Part shown: positions 8,745-18,106 of the stretch, piece after piece
Position numbering within the stretch: the first letter of the stretch is position 1
How the letters are laid out: every line of letters starts with the position of its first letter
The notes under the pieces: model-generated
The model's input: the letters and a program-made list of their open reading frames with translations, nothing else
What the model was told of the DNA's origin: nothing
Databases searched by the model: none
NCBI GenBank assembly: GCA_020029535.1
Contig: JAIBJM010000013.1
Location: 1-44,209 of the forward strand
Direction: 5' to 3'
DNA from: Gammaproteobacteria bacterium
GTDB lineage: Bacteria; Pseudomonadota; Gammaproteobacteria; Steroidobacterales; Steroidobacteraceae
DNA length: 44,209 bases
Position numbers and translations under genes: made by a program

Positions 8745-10970
8745 TTGTTTGAATGGCTCTTCAAATATACGCGAGCAGAATTTGCCCGCGGCGAAATCAT
8801 GCTGGCTGCCGACTGGCCATGGTGGCTGCTGGCCGCGGCATTCGCTGTCGGTGCGCTGCTGCTTGCGGCATTGGCCTGGCATCGCGGCCGACAGCTGGGC
8901 TGGCCGCGCTTGCTGGTGCTGTGCGCGTTGCAATGGGCCATGCTGGCCGTGGCGCTGCTGCTGCTGTGGCGGCCCTCGCTGCTGCTCAAGACTTTGCGCC
9001 CTGGCGAGAATGCGGTGGCCATCCTGCTCGACGTCTCGGCCAGCATGGCCACCGTCGATCCCGACCTCGCGCGCAGCGCCCAGGCGCAGCAGGTGCTGGA
9101 CTCGGCGCCACTCCGTCAGCTGACGCGCGAATACAAGCCGCGCCGTTATCAGTTCGATCGCGATGCGCGCCCGGTGGAGTCTTTCGAGGCCGCTGCGCCC
9201 ACCGGCAGTTCCACGGCGGTGGGCGGCTCGGTGCTGCAGCTGCTGCGCGGACTGCAGAGCACGCCGCTGGGCGCAGTGGTGCTGATCAGCGATGGCGCGG
9301 ACAGTGCCGGTGCGCTGGATGCCGAGCAGCTGGCCGCCATTGCCGGGTTCGGCGTGCCGGTGCATGTGGTGGGCATTGGCCGCGAGACCATGCCCGAGGA
9401 TCTGGAGCTGCAGGATGTGTTGCTGCCCGGGAAGACGCTGCCGGGTACCTCGCTGTCGGCCCGCGTCACGGTGCGTCACGATGGCGCGGGCACGGCACGC
9501 ATCAAGGCCTATGACGGACAGCGGTTCCTCGCCAGCACCGATCTGACGCTGCCCGCGGATGCGGCGATCACCAGCGGCTTCATCGGTTTCGAGCTTGGCG
9601 ATTCGGGTTACCGGAACCTGCGCTTCACCATCGATCCCAGACAGGGCGAGCGCGAACTGGGCAACAACAGCCGTACGCGCGTGGTGCAGGTGGCGCCGCG
9701 CCGCGCCAGCGTGCTGTATGTCGAAGGCGAGCCGCGCTGGGAACTGAAGTTCATGCGCCGCGCATTGGACAAGGACCGGGGCGTGCGGCTGGTCTCGCTG
9801 CTGCGAACCAGCCCGAATGGTTACTACCGGCAGGGCGTCGATCAGCCCGATGAATTGAAGACCGGCTTCCCCCTCGACCGGCCCACGCTGTTCCGCTACG
9901 ACGCCATCGTCATCGGCAGTATGCCGGCAGCCTGGTTCAAGCCGGCTCAGCTGCGACTGCTGCGCGAGTTTGTCAGCGACCGCGGTGGAAGCCTGCTGAT
10001 GCTGGCGGGGCCGAATGGGCTGGGCGGCGGCGGCTGGGGCAACACCGAGGTGGGACGCCTGCTGCCGGCGCAACTGTCGGATGACGCCAACAGCTTTGTG
10101 CGCCAGCAGGCGCAGGTCGAGCTGACGCCGCGCGGCCGGCGCGAGGCCATGCTGAAGCTGGCCGAGGATGGCGTGGCCAACGATCAAGCCTGGGCCTCGC
10201 TGCCGAAGATCGCCGATTACCAGTCCCTCGGCGCACTGCGACCGGCAGCGGTGTCGCTGTTGAACCTGCGCGTGGGCGAGCGCGTGCAACCGCTGCTGGT
10301 CACCCAGCCATACGGGCGCGGCCACGCTTCCATCCTGGCCACCGGTGGTACCTGGCGCTGGCAGATGCTGCTGCCGCTGGCCGATCAGCGGCATGAACAG
10401 TTCTGGCGCCAGCTGCTGCGCGGCCTGGTGGCTGAGGTCCCCGAGCCCTTTGAATTGCAGGCTCGTTCGCAGGGCGATCGGTTGGTGGTGCGCGCCGAGC
10501 TGCGCGACGAATCCTGGGTGCCGGTGCGCGACGCGACGCTGTCGGTCAGCGCCAGTTCGGGTGGAGAGTCGCTGCAACTGCCGATGCAGCCAGTGGCGGG
10601 CCAGCCCGGCAGCCATGTGGGCGAGGTGGCGGTGGCGCGTTCGGGCGCCTGGTTCGTCGATGCCACGGCGCGGCGCGGCGGCAAGGCGGTGGCCAGTGCG
10701 CGCACTGTGGTACAGCATGACCAGGGCGGTGCCGAAGCCTTTTCGCTGCGGCAGAACCGGGCGCTGCTGGAGCAGCTGGCGCGCGCCACCGGCGGTCAGT
10801 ACTGGCAGACCGGTAATCTGGCGGGGCTTCCGGATGCGGTGCGCGCCTCGGCGGCCGGTGTCACCCGCCAGGAACTGCGGCCACTGTGGGATGCGCCGGC
10901 ATTCTTCCTGCTGCTGCTGTTGCTGAAGGCCACCGAATGGTTGTTGCGCCGCCGCTGGAGTGTCGTATGA
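8745..10970 (+). CDS. membrane-anchored vWA / glutamine-amidotransferase-like domain protein
   Basis: 741-residue membrane protein. The start codon is TTG, supported by AGAGGGG six bases upstream and the absence of a better start. Two N-terminal membrane segments (about residues 24-45 and 52-75) precede a von Willebrand A domain whose MIDAS motif is DVSAS at residues 96-100, with a later ISDGAD segment. A class I glutamine-amidotransferase-like region follows (YDAIVIGSMPAAWF, VSDRGGSLLMLAG, about residues 385-445), then a beta-rich part and a last membrane helix near the C-terminus. The domain arrangement is known from MoxR-linked loci; the function is not. It is the first gene of the set, and its TGA overlaps the next ATG. 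Confidence 0.85.
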   Translation: MFEWLFKYTRAEFARGEIMLAADWPWWLLAAAFAVGALLLAALAWHRGRQLGWPRLLVLCALQWAMLAVALLLLWRPSLLLKTLRPGENAVAILLDVSASMATVDPDLARSAQAQQVLDSAPLRQLTREYKPRRYQFDRDARPVESFEAAAPTGSSTAVGGSVLQLLRGLQSTPLGAVVLISDGADSAGALDAEQLAAIAGFGVPVHVVGIGRETMPEDLELQDVLLPGKTLPGTSLSARVTVRHDGAGTARIKAYDGQRFLASTDLTLPADAAITSGFIGFELGDSGYRNLRFTIDPRQGERELGNNSRTRVVQVAPRRASVLYVEGEPRWELKFMRRALDKDRGVRLVSLLRTSPNGYYRQGVDQPDELKTGFPLDRPTLFRYDAIVIGSMPAAWFKPAQLRLLREFVSDRGGSLLMLAGPNGLGGGGWGNTEVGRLLPAQLSDDANSFVRQQAQVELTPRGRREAMLKLAEDGVANDQAWASLPKIADYQSLGALRPAAVSLLNLRVGERVQPLLVTQPYGRGHASILATGGTWRWQMLLPLADQRHEQFWRQLLRGLVAEVPEPFELQARSQGDRLVVRAELRDESWVPVRDATLSVSASSGGESLQLPMQPVAGQPGSHVGEVAVARSGAWFVDATARRGGKAVASARTVVQHDQGGAEAFSLRQNRALLEQLARATGGQYWQTGNLAGLPDAVRASAAGVTRQELRPLWDAPAFFLLLLLLKATEWLLRRRWSVV

Positions 10971-11860
10971 GTCGCGCTGCGTGGTGCTTGCTGCTGCTGG
11001 GCCTGGCCGCGCCGGCCTCGTCGGCGGCATTGCAGGTGCTGATCGCGCAGGGCCTGGGCGGTGAAAAAACCTATGACGAGCAGTTCGCGACACAGACCGC
11101 CGCGCTGCGCACGGCCGCCAACGCATTGACCGCGCCCGCCAATGTGCAGGTGCTGAGCGGCGCGCAGGCCACGCGCGAGAACATCGAGGCGGCGCTGCGC
11201 AGGCTGGCCACGGCACCGGCCGATGACCGGCTGGTGCTGTATCTGGTCGGGCATGGCAGCTTTGACGGCGATGAATACAAGTTCAACATTCCGGGGCCGG
11301 ACCTCACCGGCCGGACGCTGGCCGCATTGCTGAACGCGTTGCCAATGCGTGATCAGCTGGTGGTGGCCGGCGGCAGCAGCAGCGGCGCGCTGCAGGATCT
11401 GCTGAAGAGCGACACGCGTATCGTCATCACCGGCACCCGCAGTGGCACCGAAAGCAATATCACACGCTTCGCCGATGAGTTCGCCGTGGCGCTGGGCGAA
11501 GCTGACGCCGACATCGACAAGAACGGCAGTGTCAGTGCGCAGGAAGCCTTCGATTTCGCGCAGCGTCGCGTCAAGGATTTCTACCAGCGTGATGTGCGGC
11601 TGGCCACCGAGCATGCGGTGCTGCGCGGCCAGCGCGCGCCGCGCTTCACGTTGGCGCGCCTGCCTGGCGCGGCCGGCGAGGCGGTGATGGCCGACGAGCC
11701 GCTGCAATCTCCGGAACGCTCGCGCATTCTTGCCGCGCTCGACGCATTGCGTCTGCGCAAAGATCAACTGCCACCGACCGAATACGACGCGCAGCTGGAG
11801 ACGCTGCTGTTGCAGCTGGCCACACTGGATCTGGGCGCCGCGCCGGGAGCCAGGCCATGA
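10967..11860 (+). CDS. exported caspase-fold (C13/C14-like) protein with serine at the nucleophile position and an EF-hand loop
   Basis: 297 residues with a cleavable signal peptide (about 1-20, ending ASSA). The caspase-haemoglobinase fold is suggested by LVLYLVGHGSFDG, where H96 would be the catalytic histidine, and by the strand LVVAGGSSSGA. In active relatives the second site reads like CxSG; here S137 stands where Cys is expected. A good EF-hand loop, D182-x-D184-x-N186-G-x-V-S-x-x-E193, follows. The protein may therefore be a calcium-binding pseudo-protease, or use serine. It is coupled by ATGA to genes on both sides, upstream to the vWA protein and downstream to the TPR metallopeptidase. 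Fold assignment is by motif only. Confidence 0.72.
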   Translation: MSRAAWCLLLLGLAAPASSAALQVLIAQGLGGEKTYDEQFATQTAALRTAANALTAPANVQVLSGAQATRENIEAALRRLATAPADDRLVLYLVGHGSFDGDEYKFNIPGPDLTGRTLAALLNALPMRDQLVVAGGSSSGALQDLLKSDTRIVITGTRSGTESNITRFADEFAVALGEADADIDKNGSVSAQEAFDFAQRRVKDFYQRDVRLATEHAVLRGQRAPRFTLARLPGAAGEAVMADEPLQSPERSRILAALDALRLRKDQLPPTEYDAQLETLLLQLATLDLGAAPGARP

Positions 11861-14190
11861 ACCGCACTTCTGCGAACTCCGCTTCTGCGCATACCGCGCG
11901 ACGGCTGCTAGGTGCGGCACTGCTGCTGATGGGGACACTGGCGATGCGCATCGAGGCGCGCGGACTCAGCTATGGCGCTGTCACTGACGCTGGCCTGCAG
12001 CGGTGCGATGCCATGCAGGCCGCCGGCCGGCGGCCGGCGGCGCAGGAATGCTGGCGCGCGCTGCTGAATATCGCCGATCCGGTGCTGCAGGCCGAGGTGA
12101 GCTGGGCGCTGGATGATTTCCGCGCCGCCAACCAGCTGTTCCAGGCCGCGACGCGCGCCCGGCCCAACGACGCCATGCTGCGCGTGCGCTGGGGCGAGCT
12201 GTTCATCGATACGCATCAGGACAGCGAGGCCATCAAGCTGTTCAACGAGGCCATCAAGCTCGATGCGGCCAATGCCTGGGCGCGCGTCAATGCCGCCAGC
12301 GTGTTGATCGGCCAGTATTCGAAGGAAGCCAGGGAATATCTGGACGCGGTGCTGAAAGGAAAGTCGCCGCCCGGCGCATTGCTGCGCGCGCAGCTGCTGG
12401 CGGCCCGCGTGGCGCTGGAGGATGGCAGCGATCTGGATGCCGCCGAACAGCTGCTGAAGCAGGCCATGGCGCTGGCTACTGCGAACAACCTGCCGCGACA
12501 GGAGGTGCATGCGCTGCTGGCCGCGCTGGCGCAGATCCGCAACGGGAACAGCGCCGCCAGCATCGCGGCTGCGCTGCAGGAGAATCCGCGCTACGGTGAG
12601 TTGTACCTGACGCTGGGGCATTTCCAGGATATCCGTCGTCGCTATGACGAGGCCACGGCGCTGTATCGCAAGGCGCTGGAAGTACAGCCCGAACTGTGGG
12701 ATGCGCATGTGCAGCTGGGCACCGGCCTGATGCGCGACAACCGCTTCACTGAGGCGCGCACGCACTTCGAAAGCGCGTTCAAGGGCGATCCATACAATCC
12801 GGTCACCATCAACACGCTGCGTCTGCTGGATTCGGTGGCGCGCTTCGACACACTGGTGTGGCCCGAAGCGGCGGCCGGCAATGCCGCCAATGCAACGGCG
12901 CCGCAGATCATCGTGCGCGTCGACAAACGCGAGAGCGCGGTGCTGGCGCCCTATGTGCGGCGCCTCACTGAACAGGCCATGGCCGGCTATTCGCAACGCT
13001 ATCGTTTCCAGCTGCGGCAGCCGGTGGTGATCGAGATCTACAACAATCACGAGGACTTCGCAGTGCGCACGGCCGGCATGCCCGGCCTCGGCCTGCTGGG
13101 CGTCACCTTCGGTCATGTGCTGGCGATGGATTCGCCATCTTCGCGCGCGGTCAATGATTTCCACTGGGGCAGCACGCTGTGGCACGAGCTGGCGCATGTG
13201 TACACGCTGGAATCCACCGATCATCGGGTGCCGCGCTGGTTCAGTGAAGGCATCTCGGTATATGAAGAGTGGCGCAGCGGCCCGATCAAGGGCGTCAGCA
13301 TCCCGATGTTCGTCTACGGCGCGCTGGCCGCCGGCAAGGCGCTGCCGATTGCCGACCTCGACCGCGGTTTCATCCGCCCCGAATACGAACAGCAGGTGCA
13401 TGTCTCGTACATGCAGGCCGGACTGACCTGCGACTACATCGCGCAGCGCTGGGGCTTCGGCAAGCTGGCCGACATGCTGGCGCAGTTCAGGCGGGGTGGC
13501 ACGACGGCTGAAGCCGTGCAGGCGGCGCTGAACATTTCAGCCGACACCTTCGACCGGCAGTTCGGCGAGTGGCTGCGCGACCGGTTCGGTGCCGTGTTCG
13601 CGGGGCTCAAGCCGCTGACCGATGCGCGCGCTGCGGCCGCGAAGGCCGCGGCGGACAAGCAATGGAGCGCCGCTGTGCCAGCGGCGCAGCAGGCGCTCAG
13701 GATACTGCCCGATGACGTCGAGGAGGGCAGTCCCTACGTACCGCTGGCCATGGCACAGCAGGCGCTGGGCCAGGATGACGCCGCGCGACAGACACTGCTG
13801 GATTACTGGCAGCGCGGCGGTTACGAACCGCAGGCGCTGGGCACGCTGGCGCAACTGCTCTACAAGGCCGGGCGCAAGGATGACGCGGTGGCCGTCATGC
13901 AGAGCATCAACTATGTCGCGCCGTTTGATTATGCACAGCACGGCACCACGGGCGACTGGCTGCTGGAGCTGAACCGTCCAGGCGAAGCGCTGACGGAATT
14001 CCAGGTGGCGCTGGCGCTGAATCCGCCGGACCAGGTCATGGCGCATTACCGGCTGGCCCGCGCGCACTACGCGCTGAAGTCCAATGCCGAAGCGCGTCGC
14101 GAGCTGCTGCACGCGCTGGAAATTGCACCGTCATACCGCCCCGCGCAGCAGTTGTTACTGGAACTGGCGGGAAGTCCGCCGAAAACCTGA
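11857..14190 (+). CDS. exported TPR protein with gluzincin (HExxH) metallopeptidase domain
   Basis: 777-residue protein. The N-terminus has a hydrophobic stretch (about residues 15-32) acting as a signal or anchor. Residues about 60-300 are tetratricopeptide repeats (for example LFNEAIKLDAANAWARVNAA, ATALYRKALEVQPELWDAHV). A peptidase MA-like domain follows, with zinc ligands H443 and H447 in HELAH and E464 in the WFSEG motif, all intact. More TPRs occur from about 590 to the end. A periplasmic, probably substrate-scaffolding protease is the most likely reading. It overlaps the caspase-fold gene by ATGA; the MoxR gene starts 15 nt downstream. Confidence 0.82.
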   Translation: MNRTSANSASAHTARRLLGAALLLMGTLAMRIEARGLSYGAVTDAGLQRCDAMQAAGRRPAAQECWRALLNIADPVLQAEVSWALDDFRAANQLFQAATRARPNDAMLRVRWGELFIDTHQDSEAIKLFNEAIKLDAANAWARVNAASVLIGQYSKEAREYLDAVLKGKSPPGALLRAQLLAARVALEDGSDLDAAEQLLKQAMALATANNLPRQEVHALLAALAQIRNGNSAASIAAALQENPRYGELYLTLGHFQDIRRRYDEATALYRKALEVQPELWDAHVQLGTGLMRDNRFTEARTHFESAFKGDPYNPVTINTLRLLDSVARFDTLVWPEAAAGNAANATAPQIIVRVDKRESAVLAPYVRRLTEQAMAGYSQRYRFQLRQPVVIEIYNNHEDFAVRTAGMPGLGLLGVTFGHVLAMDSPSSRAVNDFHWGSTLWHELAHVYTLESTDHRVPRWFSEGISVYEEWRSGPIKGVSIPMFVYGALAAGKALPIADLDRGFIRPEYEQQVHVSYMQAGLTCDYIAQRWGFGKLADMLAQFRRGGTTAEAVQAALNISADTFDRQFGEWLRDRFGAVFAGLKPLTDARAAAAKAAADKQWSAAVPAAQQALRILPDDVEEGSPYVPLAMAQQALGQDDAARQTLLDYWQRGGYEPQALGTLAQLLYKAGRKDDAVAVMQSINYVAPFDYAQHGTTGDWLLELNRPGEALTEFQVALALNPPDQVMAHYRLARAHYALKSNAEARRELLHALEIAPSYRPAQQLLLELAGSPPKT

Positions 14191-14205
14191 AGCAATGGAA
14201 ACATC

Positions 14206-15191
<986 letters not shown>

Positions 15192-15195
<4 letters not shown>

Positions 15196-16103
15196 GCAAC
15201 GGCGCCCGACAGGATGCACGCAGCCGGCTGATCAGGCCGGAGGTGCTGTCGGGCCTCGCCAATCTGGAACTGATTGCGCGCTCGGTGGTGGAGGGCGTGC
15301 TGATCGGTCTGCATCGCTCGCCGTTCTTCGGTTTCAGCCAGGAGTTCGCCGAATACCGTCCCTATGTCGAAGGCGACGATCCGCGCTTCGTGGACTGGAA
15401 TGTCTATGCGCGCACCGACCGCACCTACATCAAGCGCTTTCTCGGCGACACCAACAGCCATCTGATGCTGCTGCTGGATGCCAGCGCCTCGATGGGCTAT
15501 GGCTCGGGCAAGCTGAGCAAGTTCCGCTATGCGCAGATGCTGGCCGGGTGCCTGGCCTGGCTGTCGTCCAGACAGCACGACGCCGTGGGCACGCTGATCT
15601 TCGACGACGCGGTGCGCGACTATCGCGCTCCGTCGACGCGCAGCGGCCAGTTGCACGCCATATTGCATGCGCTGGATTCGGCGCAGCCGGCGCGTCGCAC
15701 CGATCTCGGCGCGCCGTTCCGCCGCTTCCGCGAACACATCTCGCGGCGCGGCATGGTGGCGGTGATTTCCGATTTCTACTGCGACCCCGAAGAAATGCTG
15801 CAGGCGGTGCGGCCGCTGGCCTTCCAGGGCCAGGACGTGGTGTTGATGCAGGTGCTCGATCCAGCCGAGTTGCAGCCAACGATTGCTTCTTCGACGCTGC
15901 TGGAAGACATGGAGACCGGCGAGGCCGTTGAAGTGTCGCCCGATTTCATGCAACGCGAATATCCCGAGCGCATGCGCGCGCATATCGAAGCGCTGCGCAA
16001 CGCGGCGGTGCGCGCCGGCGCCGATCACATCGTGATGAATACGTCGGCGCCGCTGGATGAGCCGCTGCGCCGGTATCTGACCTTCAGGCAGAAACGCCGA
16101 TGA
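15192..16103 (+). CDS. DUF58 / vWA domain protein
   Basis: 303 residues. The DUF58 core motif EFAEYRPYVEGDDPRFVDWNVYART is present (about residues 50-75), followed by a vWA fold with the MIDAS sequence DASAS and, later, ISDFYCDPEE. There is no N-terminal membrane helix pair, unlike many DUF58 proteins, so it is probably soluble and the direct partner of the MoxR ATPase encoded just before it. ATGA overlaps join it to both neighbours. Confidence 0.9.
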
Positions 16104-18106
16104 GCCTGCTGGCGCCGCTGTTCCTGCTCGGACTGGCCGGCATCGCGCTGCCGCTGTGGCTGCATCGCCTGCAGACGCAGAAGCCTGAACGACTGCCGAT
16201 CAGCTCGGTGATGCTGCTGGCGCAGAGCGAGCAGCGCCTGCATGTGCAGAAGAAACTGCGCTTCCTGTTGCTGCTCTCGCTGCGCATCCTGCTGCTGGCG
16301 CTGGTGGCTCTGGCCTTCGCGCAGCCGCTGTGGAAGCTGGCCGCGGGCGCGGGCCTGATCGGCAAGGCGCGCGAGCACCTGATCATCATCGACAACTCGC
16401 TGTCGATGTCGGCCGAAGGCCGGCTGGATGCCGCGCGCGCCGCAGCCGACAGCATCATCGGCGAACTGGCGGGCGGCGATCGCGCACAGATTGCCGCGGC
16501 GGGCAGCAGCATCGAGTTGCAGGTCGCCGGCAGCGGCGGCGCCAGTGCCGACAAGGCCGCATTGCGGCGGGCGCTGGCGCAGATCCGGCCGGGTGCCGGA
16601 CGACTGGAATACGCCACGGCGATCGGTGCCATCGACAGCCTGGCCACCGATTCGCAGCTGCCGCTGGTGGTGCATCTGATCAGTGACTTCCAGGCCAGTG
16701 GACTGTCACCGCGCTTTGCCGATCTGCTGCCGCACACCGCACAGGCGCGGCCGGTGGAGCTGCAGTTGCATGCAGTGGCGGCCATGGCCGCGCCGAACTA
16801 CACCATCGCCGCGGTGCGCGCCGCCGCCGACGGCATCCATGTCACTGTGCGCGGCCATGGCACACCGGCGGCGCCGGTGGCCGTGCATCTACGCGTCAAC
16901 GATGTGGAGCGCGGCGTGCAGCGCCAGACCGCGCCCGCCGACGGCGAGGTGACGCTGCAGTTCACCGGCATTGCGCTGAACGCCGGTGACAACCGCGTGC
17001 TGGCGCAGCTCGAACCGGCCGATCCGCTGGTGGCCGACGATGCTCATTACGCGGTACTGCAGGGTGGTGGCGCGCAGGCCGTGCCGTTGCTCACCGCCGA
17101 TATACGCGGGCCATCGGTGACCTACATCGGCGCGGCGCTGAATGTGGCGGCGGCGCGCTACCGCGCACAGGCGCTGCGCATCGGCGAATTCGATGCGCGC
17201 ACGCTGGAACGCTATCGCTGGGTGCTGGTCGATGACATTGGTGCGCTCGACGCTGCGCTCGCGAACGGCCTGCAGAAGTATCTGGAATCCGGCGGCGCGG
17301 TGTTGGCGGCCAGCGGTGCGCGTGCGGCAGCGCTGCAAACGCTGCCGCTGACCGGCCAGTCCGTGCGCGGCGTCACCGTGCGCAATGCCGATCCGCTCAG
17401 CATCGGCCGGGTTGATGGCACGCATGCGCTGCTGGTGAACACCAGCGGCTGGCAGAACCTGTCGGTGGCCCGCATGCTGAAGGTGGATGCCGCGACCGCC
17501 GATCGTGTGCTGATCGCCAGCGAAGATGGCGAACCACTGCTGCTGGAACGGCGCATCGGCACCGGCCGCCTGCTGCTGCTGACCAGCAGCCTGGACAATG
17601 CATGGAACGATCTGCCGGTGCAGCCGGTGTTCGTCAATTTCATTGCCGAGGCCGCGCGCTGGCTGGCCGGCGATGATGCCGCCGGCGTTCAGCAACTGAC
17701 CGGCGCCCTGTTGCAGTTGCCCACTGCCGGTGGTGGCGCGGTGCAGGTGGTCGATCCCGAGGGCCGTGAACTGCTGTCGCTGTCGGCCACACGCAGCGCG
17801 CGCAGCCTGCGCCTGCCGCGCAGCGGCATCTACCGGCTGGTGACACCGGCGCGCGAAACGTTGATCGCCGTCAACTCCGACCCGCGCGAGTCCGACCTGC
17901 TGCCCATTGACGAGGCCGCGTTGACCGGCTGGCGCAATGCCGCTGCCGCAGCGCAGGCGGTTGCGCCTGAAGAGGGTTCGGTGCAGGCTGAAAGCGGCTC
18001 GCTGCCGCTGGCGCAGTGGTTGCTGTTGTTGCTGGCTCTGGTCGTTGTGGCCGAGTCGCTGGCCGGCAACTGGCTGCTGCGGCGGGGCACCGGAGTACCG
18101 TCATGA
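16100..18106 (+). CDS. BatA-like membrane protein with vWA domain
   Basis: 668 residues. The N-terminus is the BatA-type beginning (LFLLGLAGIALPLWLHRLQTQ, then KKLRFLLLLSLRILLLALVAL) with two membrane segments. A vWA domain follows with MIDAS motif DNSLS near residue 100 and ISDFQASG later. The middle has an amidotransferase-like segment (RYRWVLVDDIGALD, YLESGGAVLAASG). A last membrane helix (about 640-658) places most of the protein outside the inner membrane. It has the same overall plan as the 741-residue protein encoded at 8745, so the two may be paralogues forming related complexes. ATGA overlaps on both sides. Confidence 0.88.
   Translation: MSLLAPLFLLGLAGIALPLWLHRLQTQKPERLPISSVMLLAQSEQRLHVQKKLRFLLLLSLRILLLALVALAFAQPLWKLAAGAGLIGKAREHLIIIDNSLSMSAEGRLDAARAAADSIIGELAGGDRAQIAAAGSSIELQVAGSGGASADKAALRRALAQIRPGAGRLEYATAIGAIDSLATDSQLPLVVHLISDFQASGLSPRFADLLPHTAQARPVELQLHAVAAMAAPNYTIAAVRAAADGIHVTVRGHGTPAAPVAVHLRVNDVERGVQRQTAPADGEVTLQFTGIALNAGDNRVLAQLEPADPLVADDAHYAVLQGGGAQAVPLLTADIRGPSVTYIGAALNVAAARYRAQALRIGEFDARTLERYRWVLVDDIGALDAALANGLQKYLESGGAVLAASGARAAALQTLPLTGQSVRGVTVRNADPLSIGRVDGTHALLVNTSGWQNLSVARMLKVDAATADRVLIASEDGEPLLLERRIGTGRLLLLTSSLDNAWNDLPVQPVFVNFIAEAARWLAGDDAAGVQQLTGALLQLPTAGGGAVQVVDPEGRELLSLSATRSARSLRLPRSGIYRLVTPARETLIAVNSDPRESDLLPIDEAALTGWRNAAAAAQAVAPEEGSVQAESGSLPLAQWLLLLLALVVVAESLAGNWLLRRGTGVPS

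Noticed and set aside
8715-11216. Open frame of 833 codons on the minus strand
   Set aside because: It is antisense to the vWA protein gene, with a composition (poly-Gln, His, Arg) typical of reversed GC-rich coding DNA; the plus strand has recognisable domains and a ribosome-binding site.
11908-13401. Open frame of 497 codons on the minus strand
   Set aside because: Mirror of the TPR-metallopeptidase gene; His/Arg/Gln-rich with no domain.
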